64,000 bases of DNA, taken from NCBI RefSeq assembly GCF_000717995.1, contig NZ_JODM01000010.1, positions 124,001 through 188,000 on the forward strand. The letters run 5' to 3'. A program made the translations under genes and the position numbers. Source of the stretch: Streptomyces violaceorubidus. Lineage in GTDB: Bacteria > Actinomycetota > Actinomycetes > Streptomycetales > Streptomycetaceae. Positions 35,946 to 46,273 of this stretch are shown one piece after another (position 1 is the stretch's first letter; each line of letters starts with the position of its first letter). A model generated the notes under the pieces. It worked only from the letters and a program-made list of their open reading frames with translations, ran no database searches and was not told where the DNA came from.

Positions 35946-37775
35946 TCACGCTGTCTGGGTCTCGCGTTCCGGGGGGCGGTGGGGGCAGGGGCGGCGTGAC
36001 GGGGTCCGGCGTTGGAGGAAGCGTGGCAGCGACAGCGTGACGAAGCCCTCCGCCTGCATCGCGGCGAAGCCGATGCGGGGGAGGTCGGCGGAGCGGCGGT
36101 AGACGACGAAACGTGGCTCCCACCGGGGCCGGAACTTCGCGTTGAACTTGTACAGGGACTCGATCTGGAACCAGCGGGAGAGGAAGACCAGCAGGCCGCG
36201 CCAGGCCCGGAGGACCGGGCCCGCGCCGATCTTCTCGCCGCGCGCCAGTGCCGCGCGGAACATGGCGAAGTTCAGCGACACCCGCGCGATGCCCAGCTTC
36301 GGGGCGGCCTGGAGCGCGGCCACGATCAGGAGTTCGTTCATGCCGGGGTCGGCCGCGCGGTCGCGGCGCATGAGGTCGAGGGATGCCCCGTCCGTGCCCC
36401 ACGGCACGAAGTGCAGGACCGCCTTGAGGTCGCCGTACTCGCCGGGCTCGGGATCCTGCTTGTGGGCCGTCGCTATCAGGCAGTCGCCGTCGGACGGGTC
36501 GCCGACGCGGCCCAGGGCCATGGAGAAGCCGCGCTCGGTGTCCGTGCCGCGCCACGCGTCGGCGGCGCGGCGCACGCGGTCCAGTTCGGCGTCGGACAGG
36601 TCAGCCACGCGCCGTACCCGGGTCTCGTAACCGGCGCGCTCGATGCGCTTGACCATCTGGCGCACGTTGCGCATCGCGCGGCCGGCGAGGGAGAAATCCG
36701 CTACGTCCACCACCGCCTCGTCGCCCAGTTCGAGGGCGTCGAGGCCCGTCTCGCGGGTCCAGACCTCGCCGCCGGTCTCCGAGCAGCCCATGACGGCCGG
36801 GGTCCAGGAGTGGGCGCGGGCCTCGTCCATGAAGCGTTCGATGGCGCCCGGCCACGCCTCCACGTCGCCGATCGGATCGCCGCTGGCCAGCATCACGCCG
36901 GAGACGACGCGGTAGGTGACGGCGGCCTTGCCGCTGGGGGAGAAGACGACGGCCTTGTCGCGGCGCAGCGCGAAGTGGCCGAGGGAGTCGCGGCCGCCGT
37001 GCCGGGCGAGGAGGGCGCGCAGCCGGGTCTCGTCGTCCTCGGTCAGGCGGGCCGCGGGGTGTTCGGGGCGGAAGGCCAGATAGATGGTGGTGATGGCGGT
37101 CAGGAGGCCGAGGGCGCCGAGAGAGAAGGCCACCGTCCAGGAGGTGTTGCCCCGGTAGTCGACCGGGCCCTCGACGCCGAACAGGCCGTACAGGACGTGG
37201 GTGAGGCGGTCCGCCAGGCTGGGGTCGCCCAGCATGCGGTGCGGGTGGGCGTTGACGACGAGCAGGCCGAGGAGGACGGAACCGGCGCTCATGAGAACGA
37301 AGTTGGCCAGTGCCCGCCAGCGGCTGCGTGGGTCGGGGAGGGCGGCGAACTCGTCGCGGTGGCGCAGGAGGAGGGTCAGCAGGGCCAGGGAGATCAGTAC
37401 GCCGAGGAGGGAGTGGCGGTACGTGAACTGGGCGACGGCGCCGAGCGGGAGCAGGGCCACGGCCGCCCGCCAGGCCCGGCGCTTGCGGCGCTTGAGGCCG
37501 TGGGCGAGCAGGAGGAGCAGGACGCCGGCGCTGAGGGAGAGGGCCGCGGCGAAGGGGCCGAAGGAGCCGGGGAGGACTTCGGTGAGGGCGTGCATCCGGC
37601 TGTGCCGGAAGCGGGGGAAGGAGCCGGCCGCGATGTCCAGCAGGCCGACGAGCACGCAGGCGCGGCCGACGACGAGGGGGACGCTCTCCGGGCGGGGGCC
37701 GCGCAGTGCGCGGCGTACGCGGGTGGGCCTCGTCGGAACCACGCCCGACATTTCCTCATCTGTCCTGACAGACAT
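35946..37775 (-). CDS. Membrane LPG-synthase-like (MprF/LysX C-terminal) protein
   Basis: 609 aa from ATG at 37775. An N-terminal block of about six membrane helices is followed by a DUF2156/LPG synthase domain (residues about 250-570), e.g. RRDKAVVFSPSGKAAVTYRVV, DPIGDVEAWPGAIERF, LMRRDRAADPGMNELLIVAA and the closing FQIESLYKFNAKFRPRWEPRF. Such proteins transfer aminoacyl groups from tRNA to phosphatidylglycerol. There is no lysyl-tRNA synthetase domain, so it is the free-standing type. The gene upstream is divergent and encodes an esterase-like exported protein. Confidence 0.88.
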   Translation of the reverse strand: MSVRTDEEMSGVVPTRPTRVRRALRGPRPESVPLVVGRACVLVGLLDIAAGSFPRFRHSRMHALTEVLPGSFGPFAAALSLSAGVLLLLLAHGLKRRKRRAWRAAVALLPLGAVAQFTYRHSLLGVLISLALLTLLLRHRDEFAALPDPRSRWRALANFVLMSAGSVLLGLLVVNAHPHRMLGDPSLADRLTHVLYGLFGVEGPVDYRGNTSWTVAFSLGALGLLTAITTIYLAFRPEHPAARLTEDDETRLRALLARHGGRDSLGHFALRRDKAVVFSPSGKAAVTYRVVSGVMLASGDPIGDVEAWPGAIERFMDEARAHSWTPAVMGCSETGGEVWTRETGLDALELGDEAVVDVADFSLAGRAMRNVRQMVKRIERAGYETRVRRVADLSDAELDRVRRAADAWRGTDTERGFSMALGRVGDPSDGDCLIATAHKQDPEPGEYGDLKAVLHFVPWGTDGASLDLMRRDRAADPGMNELLIVAALQAAPKLGIARVSLNFAMFRAALARGEKIGAGPVLRAWRGLLVFLSRWFQIESLYKFNAKFRPRWEPRFVVYRRSADLPRIGFAAMQAEGFVTLSLPRFLQRRTPSRRPCPHRPPERETQTA

Positions 37776-37934
37776 CGCACCTGTTTGTTCTGCGAGAGAC
37801 CGTGGATCCGGGCCCGTTTCGGGCATCCGGCGACATTGCGCCCTCTAGGACGGTGTCTCGGAGGGAGAGGTTCACTCTCCTGATCACAAAGCCCGGAGGA
37901 CGGGCGTACGGAAGCGGCGGGCAGGTAGCAAGGC

Positions 37935-39068
37935 ATGGGTCTCACGAGCGACAAGGTGCTGGCACTGGCGGTGGTGGCCGGTGTGCTGCTGTTCGCCGGG
38001 ACGGTGTGGCTGTGGCCACGGCTGGCCGGGCGGAGCGTGCGGGCCGTTCTGGGCAGGGTCGGTGTGCTGCTCGCCACCCAGGTGGCGGTCTTCGCGGCGG
38101 TGGGTCTGGTCGCCAATCAGTCCTTCGGGTTCTACGGCAGTTGGGCCGATCTGTTCGGGCGTGAGGGCGGCCAGGGTGTGGTCGTGGACCACTCCGCCGA
38201 TGCCGGCGACGGGCCGTTGCGGGTCGTCGGTGAGCGACGGGCGGCGCCGACGGGCGGGGCGCGGCCGGAGGTCTCGGGGCGGGTCGAGGAAATACGGGTC
38301 GTCGGGCGTACGTCGCGGATCGCGTCACCCGCGTTCGTCTATCTGCCGCCGGAGTACTTCCAGGCGCGGCACCGGGGCCGTACGTTTCCCGTGGCCGTCG
38401 TGCTGACCGGATATCCGGGTACCGCCGAGGCGTTGGTGGACAAACTCCATTACCCGCGCACCGCACTGGAGTTGGCGAAGGCCGGTCGGATGCGGCCGAT
38501 GATCCTGGTGATGCTGCGGCCCACGGTGGCGCCGCCGCGCGACACGGAGTGCGTGGACGTACCGGGCGGACCGCAGACGGAGACGTTCTTCGCGAAGGAC
38601 CTTCCCGAGGCGGTGGGCGCCCACTACCGGGTGGACAAGGGGCCGCGGAGCTGGGGCGTCGTCGGCAACTCGACCGGTGGGTACTGCGCCCTGAAACTCG
38701 CCGCGCACCATCCGGACGTGTACGCCGCCGGGGCCGGGCTGTCCGCGTACTACGACGCGCCGAACGACCCCACCACGGGCGACCTCTTCCAGGGCGACGA
38801 GGGGCGTCGGAAGGGGGCCGACCTGTGGTGGTACCTCAAGCACAAGCCGGCTCCCGACACTTCACTGCTCGTCACCAGCAGCAGGACCGGCGAGACGAAC
38901 TACAAGGACACGCTGAAGTTCATCGAACTGGTGAAGGGCAAGAGGCCGACGCGGATCTCGTCGATCATCCTGGAAAACGGCGGGCACAACTTCAATACCT
39001 GGCGGCGGGAGATTCCCGCGACGCTGCGGTGGCTGGATGCCCGGCTGGACGGCGGACGGAAGGCATGA
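37935..39068 (+). CDS. Ag85/esterase-like exported hydrolase
   Basis: 377 aa. N-terminal membrane helices (VLALAVVAGVLLFAG and VLLATQVAVFAAVGLVA) precede an extracytoplasmic alpha/beta-hydrolase of the esterase D/antigen-85 class. Nucleophile elbow GNSTGG (WGVVGNSTGGYCALKLA), acid region NYKDTLKF and His in ILENGGHNFNTW. Divergent from the LPG-synthase-like gene with 159 bases between; both act at the membrane. Substrate unknown, acyl transfer or ester hydrolysis expected. Confidence 0.88.
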   Translation: MGLTSDKVLALAVVAGVLLFAGTVWLWPRLAGRSVRAVLGRVGVLLATQVAVFAAVGLVANQSFGFYGSWADLFGREGGQGVVVDHSADAGDGPLRVVGERRAAPTGGARPEVSGRVEEIRVVGRTSRIASPAFVYLPPEYFQARHRGRTFPVAVVLTGYPGTAEALVDKLHYPRTALELAKAGRMRPMILVMLRPTVAPPRDTECVDVPGGPQTETFFAKDLPEAVGAHYRVDKGPRSWGVVGNSTGGYCALKLAAHHPDVYAAGAGLSAYYDAPNDPTTGDLFQGDEGRRKGADLWWYLKHKPAPDTSLLVTSSRTGETNYKDTLKFIELVKGKRPTRISSIILENGGHNFNTWRREIPATLRWLDARLDGGRKA

Positions 39069-39204
39069 ATGATCTTGGAATCCCGGAGTAATTCGTCCGT
39101 CCTCGGGGATGTGGATTGCCGGTTCCCTGTGAACACGTCGGAGACGGCCGTGTTTTTACGGGGCGGGGCGCCAAGATTCGCCTACGCGCGGTAAGTTTCT
39201 GGCC

Positions 39205-40461
39205 ATGCCACGTGGACGTCACCGCCATTCCCCGCCTCTGCACAGGCTGCTTCCTCCATCGGCGATCGCAGGTGTTTCGGTCGCCTGCGCCCTCGGGCCC
39301 TGGTTGTTCAGCGAGACCATGATCCTTCGCGTGCTGGCCGCGTCCGCCGCGGTGACGGCCGTGGTCGGCGCGGTCGTCATGCGGCACTGGGACGCACAGG
39401 CGGGCCGCCAGGTCGCCGACCTCACGCGCGCGCGGGCGAGCGACGAGTGGCGCTTCGAGGAACGGGTCGCCGAACTGGAGTCCGACCTGGAGGAGTCGCG
39501 CGAGCTGCGACAGAAGCTGGAGCACCGGCTGCGGGCCAAGCGCACCGAGCTGGCGGGGCTGCGCAACGAGCACGCCTCCCTGCTGCGGCGCTACGCCACG
39601 GCGGAGACCGAGCGCGCGAGTGCGCTGGAGGGCCGCCGGCTGCTGGAGATAGAGGCCGTGCCGCAGGCACCCGCGCTGCCGGCGGCCCGGCCCGTCCCGG
39701 TGCAGGAGACGCCGGTGCAGGAGACGCCGGTGCAGGAGACGCCGGTGCAGGAAGTGCCCGAGCGGGAAGTGGCGGCCGAGGAGAGCGAGGGGGGCGAAGA
39801 GGTCTCCGCCCCCGCGGTCTTCTCGCCCGAGGGGTCCCGGCTGTTCCTGCGCGCGAACGCGGCACTGGCCCGCTTCGGCGGTGACGCGTCCGCCGGTCCG
39901 GACGGTGGCGACCGGGCCGCAGCATCCGACGGCTCCGACGGGGACGGCGGCGGTGGCGGCGGTGGCCGGGGCGCGGCGGCCGAGGCGGGGGAGGAGGACG
40001 AGGCGCAGGGGCAGTCCGAGGCGGCCGACGGCCACGAGCGCACCGCCGCCGCCTCCCTGACGACGTCCTCCGACGAGCGGCCCGCGCAGCCCACCCGGCC
40101 CACGCAGCCCACCGGGCGGACCGACGGGCACTTCACGGTGCCGACCGCGGTGGCCGTCGTACCGCCGGCTCCGGCGCGGCGTCCGGTGGTCGAGGGCGGC
40201 TTCGACTTCTTCGGCACCAAGGTCCCCGAGGGCGCGTCGGGGGCGGCGGCCGCGTCCGACGCCGCTCTGGAGACCGTCCAGAACGAGGACCTCGCCGACG
40301 TGGTCGGCCAGGAGGCGCTCGCCCTGCACAAGGCCGAGGCCGAGGTCGCCTTCAAGCAGGCCGGTGAGGAGTCCCGGGGCGTGGGCCAGGTGATCGACCT
40401 GACGGCCCACGACGAGACCGAGCAGATCGACGTACAGGGACTGCGCAGCGCGGTTTCCTGA
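39205..40461 (+). CDS. Membrane-anchored coiled-coil protein
   Basis: 418 aa; I recognise no functional family. Basic N-terminus, two hydrophobic segments (residues about 20-36 and 42-58), then a coiled coil (about 70-130, e.g. [20 protein letters not shown]). Next come four PVQET repeats from a 15-bp tandem, then an acidic Gly/Ala/Asp-rich stretch and a C-terminal region containing GGFDFFGTK and [20 protein letters not shown] lies seven bases before the ATG, suggesting leaderless expression. It may be a structural envelope or secretion-associated protein (inference). Confidence 0.78.
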   Translation: MPRGRHRHSPPLHRLLPPSAIAGVSVACALGPWLFSETMILRVLAASAAVTAVVGAVVMRHWDAQAGRQVADLTRARASDEWRFEERVAELESDLEESRELRQKLEHRLRAKRTELAGLRNEHASLLRRYATAETERASALEGRRLLEIEAVPQAPALPAARPVPVQETPVQETPVQETPVQEVPEREVAAEESEGGEEVSAPAVFSPEGSRLFLRANAALARFGGDASAGPDGGDRAAASDGSDGDGGGGGGGRGAAAEAGEEDEAQGQSEAADGHERTAAASLTTSSDERPAQPTRPTQPTGRTDGHFTVPTAVAVVPPAPARRPVVEGGFDFFGTKVPEGASGAAAASDAALETVQNEDLADVVGQEALALHKAEAEVAFKQAGEESRGVGQVIDLTAHDETEQIDVQGLRSAVS

Positions 40462-40537
40462 CCCCGGTCCCCGGTCCCCGGTCCCCGGACGCCGGGCGAC
40501 CGGGTCCGGGTCCGGTTCGGTTCGGTTCGGTTCGGTC
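40462..40537. repeat. Simple-sequence repeats between convergent genes
   Basis: CCCCGGTCC-type heptamers (four copies) and then GGTTC pentamers (five copies) between the coiled-coil gene and the PH-domain gene. Confidence 0.8.
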
Positions 40538-42097
40538 TCAGGTCATCCAGCGGTCCGGCGGGGCGTCCCGGCGGCCGGTCCGGGACCGTTCCGCCTGGCT
40601 CCGCAGCAGCTCCGCGGCCTCCTCGGCGTCGCGCAGGCGGGCCGTCACGGTCTTGTTCGCGCCCGTGTCCACATGGACGTCGGCCAGCCGCAGGGCGCGC
40701 CGCCAGGGCCCCTGCGTCAGGCGGACGCTCTGGACCTTGGCGTGCGGGACCAGCGCCAGGCTGCGGCGCAGCAGGCCGTACCGGGCGGCGAAGACCGCGT
40801 CGGTGACGGCGAGCCCGTGGCCGCGCCACCACAGCGGTCTGCACCGCGCCGCCCGCCGCGGCGGGCGCGACAGCTCAGGTCCCGTCGGCACGACGACCCC
40901 GGGCAGCACCCGCGCGACGACCGCCTCGGCGACATCGCGCGGGGCGACAGGCAGCAGCACCGAGTTCGACGACCCGGCCACGTCCAGCTCCACCCGCACC
41001 CAGCGGCGCCGCCGCCACAGCAGCGGCTCCACGAGGCGCACGGTCTGGACCCGGCCCGGCGGCACCGTCTCGTGGGCGCGGTCCAGCAGGCCGTGGTCGA
41101 TGCGGAGGCCGTCCGGGGACTCGGCCACCGTCCAGTCGTACTCCCCGACGAACCGGCCCGCGCTGCGCGCACCCGCGGCGCCCACCAGCGGCAGGGCGGT
41201 CGCCAGCACTGTCCACAGGTTGTGGGTGGCCAGCCACAGCAGTGTCGGTACGACGGCGGCGGCGAGCAGCGTGCCCCAGGTCGCGCCGGTCAGCAGGAGG
41301 GAGACGGCGAGGACGCCGGGCGGCACCCGCAGCAGCTGCCGCGCGGGGGCCTCGCCGACCTCGTGCGCGGTCTCGGGCGCGAAGCCCGCCGCACGCGCGA
41401 GCAGCTCGGCCCGCAGCGCACTCGCCTCGTCGGCGCCCAGGAAGGCCAGTTCGTCCTTCTTGCCGGTGCCTATGACGTCGAGCTTGAGCTTGGCGACCCC
41501 CGCGACCCGGGCGAGCAGGGGCTGGGTGACGTCGATCGCCTGGATGCGTTCGAGGCGGATGTGCGCGGTGCGCCGGAACAGCAGGCCGGTGCGGATCCGC
41601 AGCTCGGTGTCGGTCACCGCGTAGTGGGTGAACCACCAGGTGAGGAAGCCGTACAGGGCGGCGGCCGGGATCAGGACGGCGAGGCCGATCATCAGGTGGG
41701 TCGTGGTCAGCCGGGTGAGCTGGCGCTGTGCCTGGTCCGGATCGTGGACGGCCCATCCGACGATCACGGCCACCGGCGCCCAGGCCCGCCGCAGGGGCGT
41801 GACGGGGTGCAGGCGCCGCTCCACGAGGTCGTCGACGGGTGGGGAGGCGTCGGTGCCAGTGCCGGTCCCGGTGCCGGTGCGGGGCCAGGTGCCGGTCCCG
41901 GTGGTAGTGGTGTCGTCGGGCTCGGGGGATTCGACCGTGCGTGCGGTGGGCCCTGGCGTGCGGTTCGGGGGCTCGGCCGGGTGGGGGTTCGGCATGTGCA
42001 GGGGGGCGTCGTCGATCGCGCCGGGGGACGGCGGGCCGGACGTCCTCGTGCCGTCCGCCCGTCCCGTCGTGTCCTCTCCCGCCCCGGGCCCGGTCAC
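40538..42097 (-). CDS. PH-domain (bPH_2, YdbT-like) membrane protein
   Basis: 519 aa, GTG start overlapping the upstream gene stop by four bases. A low-complexity N-terminal tail (GTGTGT repeats) precedes membrane helices and three bacterial PH domains, recognisable as [40 protein letters not shown] and [20 protein letters not shown], each followed by a VQxVR-type strand. This is the YdbS/YdbT pair architecture; in Bacillus these proteins relate to antimicrobial resistance. Function here unknown; it probably forms a complex with the product of the upstream gene. Confidence 0.88.
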   Translation of the reverse strand: MTGPGAGEDTTGRADGTRTSGPPSPGAIDDAPLHMPNPHPAEPPNRTPGPTARTVESPEPDDTTTTGTGTWPRTGTGTGTGTDASPPVDDLVERRLHPVTPLRRAWAPVAVIVGWAVHDPDQAQRQLTRLTTTHLMIGLAVLIPAAALYGFLTWWFTHYAVTDTELRIRTGLLFRRTAHIRLERIQAIDVTQPLLARVAGVAKLKLDVIGTGKKDELAFLGADEASALRAELLARAAGFAPETAHEVGEAPARQLLRVPPGVLAVSLLLTGATWGTLLAAAVVPTLLWLATHNLWTVLATALPLVGAAGARSAGRFVGEYDWTVAESPDGLRIDHGLLDRAHETVPPGRVQTVRLVEPLLWRRRRWVRVELDVAGSSNSVLLPVAPRDVAEAVVARVLPGVVVPTGPELSRPPRRAARCRPLWWRGHGLAVTDAVFAARYGLLRRSLALVPHAKVQSVRLTQGPWRRALRLADVHVDTGANKTVTARLRDAEEAAELLRSQAERSRTGRRDAPPDRWMT

Positions 42098-42660
42098 AGT
42101 CCCGCCGATCGGGCCTCGCCCAGCTCGGTGAGGCGGTCGCGCAGGCGTTCCGCCTCGGCCGGGTCGAGGCCGGGGATGGTGGCGTCGGTCGCGGCGGCGG
42201 CCGTGTGCAGCTGGACGCTGGCCAGGCCGAAGTGCCGCTCGACCGGTCCGGAGGTCACCTCGACCAACTGCATGCGGCCGTACGGGACGACGGTCTCCTC
42301 CCGCCACAGCACACCCCGGCTGATCAGCAGGTCGTCGGCGCGCTCGGCGTACCGCCAGGAGCGCCAGTTGCGCCCCAGCATCACCCAGCCCCAGGCCATC
42401 AGGGCCAGCGGCAGGAGTGCGAGGGCGGCCCAGGCCGGGTCGAGGAACAGCGCGGGCAGCACCCCCGCGGCGAGCGTCAGCAGGCCGAGCCAGACCACCA
42501 GCAGCAGTCGCCGCATGTGCAGCAGGCCCGGCGGCAGGCCCGTCCACACCGGCTCGTCCCGCACCGGAACCGCCGGCTCCGCCCGATCCGCCGCACCCGC
42601 CGCCCGCGTCGCACGTGCCGCTCCCGCCGTGCCCGTGTCGTCCGGGCTGCCCGTCTCCAT
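42094..42660 (-). CDS. PH-domain (bPH_2, YdbS-like) membrane protein
   Basis: 188 aa, ATG at 42660; TACGCT lies six bases upstream, a leaderless pattern. Two membrane helices ([40 protein letters not shown]) and one bPH_2 domain ([20 protein letters not shown] … [11 protein letters not shown]). Small partner of the three-PH-domain protein encoded next, with translational coupling. Divergent from nuoD2 by 31 bases only, so the two promoters share this gap. Confidence 0.88.
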   Translation of the reverse strand: METGSPDDTGTAGAARATRAAGAADRAEPAVPVRDEPVWTGLPPGLLHMRRLLLVVWLGLLTLAAGVLPALFLDPAWAALALLPLALMAWGWVMLGRNWRSWRYAERADDLLISRGVLWREETVVPYGRMQLVEVTSGPVERHFGLASVQLHTAAAATDATIPGLDPAEAERLRDRLTELGEARSAGL

Positions 42661-42691
42661 GGGGCCAGCGTACGTAGGGGAGACTGTGTCC

Positions 42692-43843
42692 ATGACTCCT
42701 ACGACGGAGACCACGGTCGGAATCGGCGGTGCCGCGGAGAGCACCGACATGGTGCTCAACATCGGGCCCCAGCACCCGTCCACCCACGGCGTGCTGCGGC
42801 TCAAGCTGGTTCTGGACGGCGAGCGCATCACGAGCGCGGAACCGGTGATCGGCTACATGCACCGCGGCGCGGAGAAGCTGTTCGAGGCCCGTGACTACCG
42901 TCAGATCATCATGCTCGCCAACCGCCACGACTGGCTGTCGGCCTTCTCCAACGAGCTGGGCGTCGTCCTCGCCGTCGAGCGGATGCTCGGCATGGAGGTC
43001 CCCCCGCGCGCGGTGTGGACGCGGACGCTGCTCGCCGAGCTGAACCGGGTGCTCAACCACCTGATGTTCCTCGGGTCGTACCCGCTGGAGCTGGGCGGCA
43101 TCACCCCGGTCTTCTACGCCTTCCGGGAGCGGGAGGTCCTCCAGAACGTGATGGAGGAGGTCTCCGGCGGGCGCATGCACTACATGTTCAACCGCGTCGG
43201 CGGTCTCAAGGAGGACCTCCCCGCGGGCTGGACCACGCGCGCGCGTGCCGCCGTCGCCGCCGTGCGCTCGCGCATGGACGTCTTCGACGACCTCGTGCTC
43301 GGCAACGAGATCTTCCGGGGGCGTACGCGGGGCGTGGGCGCCCTGTCGGCGCAGGCCGTGCACGCCTACGGCGTCAGCGGACCCATCGCCCGCGCCTCCG
43401 GCGTCGACTTCGACCTGCGCCGCGACGAGCCCTACCTCGCCTACGCCGAACTCCAGGACACCCTCAAGGTCGTCACCCGCACCGAGGGCGACTGCCTGGC
43501 CCGCTTCGAGTGCCTGCTGGAGCAGACGCACAACGCCCTCGACCTCGCCGACGCCTGCCTGGACCGCCTCGCCGAGCTGGCGCCGGGGCCGGTCAACCAG
43601 CGGCTCCCGAAGGTTCTGAAGGCGCCCGAGGGCCACACCTACGCCTGGACCGAGAACCCGCTCGGCATCAACGGCTACTACCTGGTCAGCAAGGGCGACA
43701 AGACCCCGTACCGGCTGAAGCTGCGCTCGGCGTCGTACAACAACATCCAGGCGCTGGCGGACCTGCTGCCGGGGACGCTGGTCGCGGACATGGTGGCGAT
43801 CCTGGGGTCACTGTTCTTCGTGGTCGGCGACATCGACAAGTAG
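42692..43843 (+). CDS. nuoD2: Orphan NADH dehydrogenase subunit D homologue
   Basis: 383 aa, ATG with AGGGGAGA eight bases upstream. It has the 49-kDa subunit core ([73 protein letters not shown]). No other nuo gene is in the window, so it is a second, stand-alone copy. The quinone-site His (H32) is present, but the position equal to bovine Tyr108 is Trp (W81, NRHDWLS). R58 lies at the position of bovine NDUFS2 Arg85. The 3' end overlaps the convergent MidA-type methyltransferase gene by 36 bases. It may join an alternative hydrogenase- or complex I-like assembly. Confidence 0.9.
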   Translation: MTPTTETTVGIGGAAESTDMVLNIGPQHPSTHGVLRLKLVLDGERITSAEPVIGYMHRGAEKLFEARDYRQIIMLANRHDWLSAFSNELGVVLAVERMLGMEVPPRAVWTRTLLAELNRVLNHLMFLGSYPLELGGITPVFYAFREREVLQNVMEEVSGGRMHYMFNRVGGLKEDLPAGWTTRARAAVAAVRSRMDVFDDLVLGNEIFRGRTRGVGALSAQAVHAYGVSGPIARASGVDFDLRRDEPYLAYAELQDTLKVVTRTEGDCLARFECLLEQTHNALDLADACLDRLAELAPGPVNQRLPKVLKAPEGHTYAWTENPLGINGYYLVSKGDKTPYRLKLRSASYNNIQALADLLPGTLVADMVAILGSLFFVVGDIDK

Positions 43844-44902
43844 CGCGGCGGCGTCGAGGTCCCCCACCGGCTGGAGCAGCCACCAGAAGTCGCCCAGGCC
43901 GCTCGGCGCGGTCAGTTCGGCGGCCTGGGAGGCGCTCGCGAGGGCGCGCACGTACGCCGCCGGGTCGGTGGAGGCCAGCGCGAGCGGGGGGCGTGCGCCG
44001 GTGATGCCCAGGGCGTGGAGGGCCTCGCGCTGGGAGCGCATGAGCGCATCCGGGGGCGCGTGCTCCGGAGTGCACCTCGCGGTGTGGGCGGCCGCGCACG
44101 CGTCCAGTGCCACGTGCGCGGTGATGTCGCACGAGCCGTCGGGCACCGGCTGCGTCTCCCGGCCCTCCCGGAAGCCCGTGAGCGTCCCGAATGCCGGGCG
44201 GCCCGCCGCGGTGTGCGCGTAGTCGGCGGCCACCGCGAGCCCGGCGTCCAGGGTCGCCACGGCCGACGCCCAGGCCTCGTCGCGGGGCAGCCCGATCTCC
44301 GCCCGCAGTCCCTCCTCGCCGGGCAGCGGCCACCACCGGGCCAGCCACTCGGCCTCCGCCCCGGCCACCGGCTCCCCGAGCCGCTCGGCCCCGTCGCCCC
44401 GCACGAGCACCCGCCGCGCCACGCCCGCGGCGTCCACCTGCGCCACCTCCACCGGTACGTTGTCGAGCCACTCGTTGGCGAACAGCAGCCCGGTGACGCC
44501 CTCCGGAGGCCGAGCGAGCCACCGGACCCGACGGTCGAGCTCCCCCGGGCGGGCGGCGACCTCGACGGCGTACGCGCGCGTGCGGGCGGCCACCTCGGTG
44601 GGCAGGGTCGCCAGCACCCCGGCGACCAGCTCGCCCCGTCCGGCCGCCATGTCCACGAAGTCCAGCACCGCGGGCCGGCCCAGCGCCTCGTCGACCCGGC
44701 ACAGCAGCCGCGCCACGGCCCCCGCGAACAGCGGCGACGCGTGCACCGACGTCCGGAAGTGCCCGGCCGGGCCCGCGGGCCCCCGGCGGTAGAAGCCCTC
44801 CGGTCCGTAGAGGGCCTCGCGCGTGGCCTCCCGCCAGCCCTGCCATGCCCCGGGCGTCTCCGGAGACCCTCTGAGCCCTGCCGTCCCTGGTGTCACGGAC
44901 AC
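43808..44902 (-). CDS. MidA/NDUFAF7-type SAM-dependent methyltransferase
   Basis: 364 aa. Signatures of the PF02636 family are visible: the N-terminal GFYRRGP…[15 protein letters not shown], the SAM loop [37 protein letters not shown] and [13 protein letters not shown]. Mitochondrial NDUFAF7 dimethylates an arginine in NDUFS2, the NuoD homologue; here the gene sits tail-to-tail on a nuoD homologue. GTG 44902 is given as start; a second GTG at 44896 lies six bases after TAGCCT and would suit a leaderless transcript. Substrate assignment to NuoD2 is inference. Confidence 0.85.
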   Translation of the reverse strand: MSVTPGTAGLRGSPETPGAWQGWREATREALYGPEGFYRRGPAGPAGHFRTSVHASPLFAGAVARLLCRVDEALGRPAVLDFVDMAAGRGELVAGVLATLPTEVAARTRAYAVEVAARPGELDRRVRWLARPPEGVTGLLFANEWLDNVPVEVAQVDAAGVARRVLVRGDGAERLGEPVAGAEAEWLARWWPLPGEEGLRAEIGLPRDEAWASAVATLDAGLAVAADYAHTAAGRPAFGTLTGFREGRETQPVPDGSCDITAHVALDACAAAHTARCTPEHAPPDALMRSQREALHALGITGARPPLALASTDPAAYVRALASASQAAELTAPSGLGDFWWLLQPVGDLDAAALLVDVADHEEQ

Positions 44903-45014
44903 AGGCTAGGGGCACAGAAGAGCGGAGCCTCCACCTTGCGGAGTACGCGCGGACGACGGGGATCGGCCCTCCGGTTGACCCCTGCACCTATTCGGCTTCC
45001 CTACGCTGGGTTAC

Positions 45015-46220
45015 GTGCAGCGCCTCTACGACTTCCTCCGCAGACACCCGACCGGTGTCGACTGCTTCTGGGCCCTCGTCGTGCTCGGAATCTCCCTGGT
45101 CTCCTCGACGAATCCGGGGACGCGGGCGGACGGGACGGACAACCTGGCGCTGATCATCCCCTTCGTGGTGCTGCTCGGCGTCGTGATCGCGCTGCGCCAG
45201 TGGGCGCCGGAGAGGATGCTGCTGCTCGCTGTCGCGCTGGGCGTGGGACAACTCGTGTGCGACGTCTCGACGATGCCCGCCGACTTCGCCTTCCTGGTGA
45301 TCATCTACACGGTGGCCGCGACCGGCACCCGCTGGGCCTCCCGGACCGCGCTGGCCACCGGCCTGTGCGCGGCGCCCCTGGCCCAGCTGCGCTGGACCGA
45401 CAGCGAGCTGGGCATGGGCACGACCATCGCGGTGACGGTCTTCCAGGCGGTCCCCTTCGCCCTCGCCTGGGTGCTCGGCGACTCCATCCGCACCCGGCGC
45501 GCCTACTTCGCGCAGCTGGAGGAGCGCGCGACCCGGCTGGAGAAGGAGCGCGAGGCGCAGGCCAAGGTCGCGGTCGCCGCCGAGCGCGCCCGGATCGCAC
45601 GCGAGCTGCACGACGTCGTCGCGCACAACGTCTCCGTCATGGTGGTGCAGGCCGACGGCGCCGCCTACGTCCTGGACGCCGCGCCCGACCAGGCGAAGAA
45701 GGCCCTGGAGACCATCTCCTCCACCGGCCGGCAGGCGCTCGCGGAGATGCGCCGCCTGCTCGGCGTGCTGCGCACCGGCGAGCACAAGGAGGCCGGGGAG
45801 TACGTCCCGCAGCCCGACGTCGAGCAGATCGAGGACCTCGTCGAGCAGTGCCGCACCTCGGGGCTGCCGGTCGACTTCAAGGTCGAGGGCACCCCCCGGC
45901 AGCTGCCCAGCGGCGTGGAGCTGACCGCGTACCGCATCGTGCAGGAGGCGCTGACCAACACGCGCAAGCACGGCGGCGAGAACGCGGGCGCGAGCGTGCG
46001 CCTGGTCTACTTCGACGACGGGCTCGGGCTGCTCGTCGAGGACGACGGCAAGGGCGCCCCGCACGAGCTGTACGAGGAGGGCGGCTTCGACGGTCAGGGC
46101 CACGGGCTGATCGGCATGCGCGAGCGGATCGGCATGGTCGGCGGAACCCTGGACGCGGGCCCGCGCCCGGGCGGAGGATTCCGCGTCAGTGCGCTGCTCC
46201 CGCTGAAACCCGCGCCCTGA
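45015..46220 (+). CDS. NarL-type sensor histidine kinase
   Basis: 401 aa, GTG start; TACGCT lies seven bases before it (leaderless type). Five or six membrane helices span residues about 15-155, with only short loops. Then HisKA_3 (ERARIARELHDVVAHNVSVM, phospho-His in ELHD) and a HATPase domain (EALTNTRKHGG, VEDDGKGAP, GHGLIGMRERIG). The first gene of a two-component pair; the regulator gene follows 53 bases later. The signal is unknown; the membrane-embedded sensor suggests a membrane or small-molecule cue. Confidence 0.93.
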   Translation: MQRLYDFLRRHPTGVDCFWALVVLGISLVSSTNPGTRADGTDNLALIIPFVVLLGVVIALRQWAPERMLLLAVALGVGQLVCDVSTMPADFAFLVIIYTVAATGTRWASRTALATGLCAAPLAQLRWTDSELGMGTTIAVTVFQAVPFALAWVLGDSIRTRRAYFAQLEERATRLEKEREAQAKVAVAAERARIARELHDVVAHNVSVMVVQADGAAYVLDAAPDQAKKALETISSTGRQALAEMRRLLGVLRTGEHKEAGEYVPQPDVEQIEDLVEQCRTSGLPVDFKVEGTPRQLPSGVELTAYRIVQEALTNTRKHGGENAGASVRLVYFDDGLGLLVEDDGKGAPHELYEEGGFDGQGHGLIGMRERIGMVGGTLDAGPRPGGGFRVSALLPLKPAP

Positions 46221-46273
46221 CCACCGCGCCCCCACGCACGTACCGCACTGACACCTGTAAGGAAGAGGCCCCG

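Noticed and set aside
40538..43636. A 1032-aa minus-strand frame covering the PH-domain gene and nuoD2
   Set aside because: Only the part up to 42097 is a real gene; the rest runs antisense to nuoD2.
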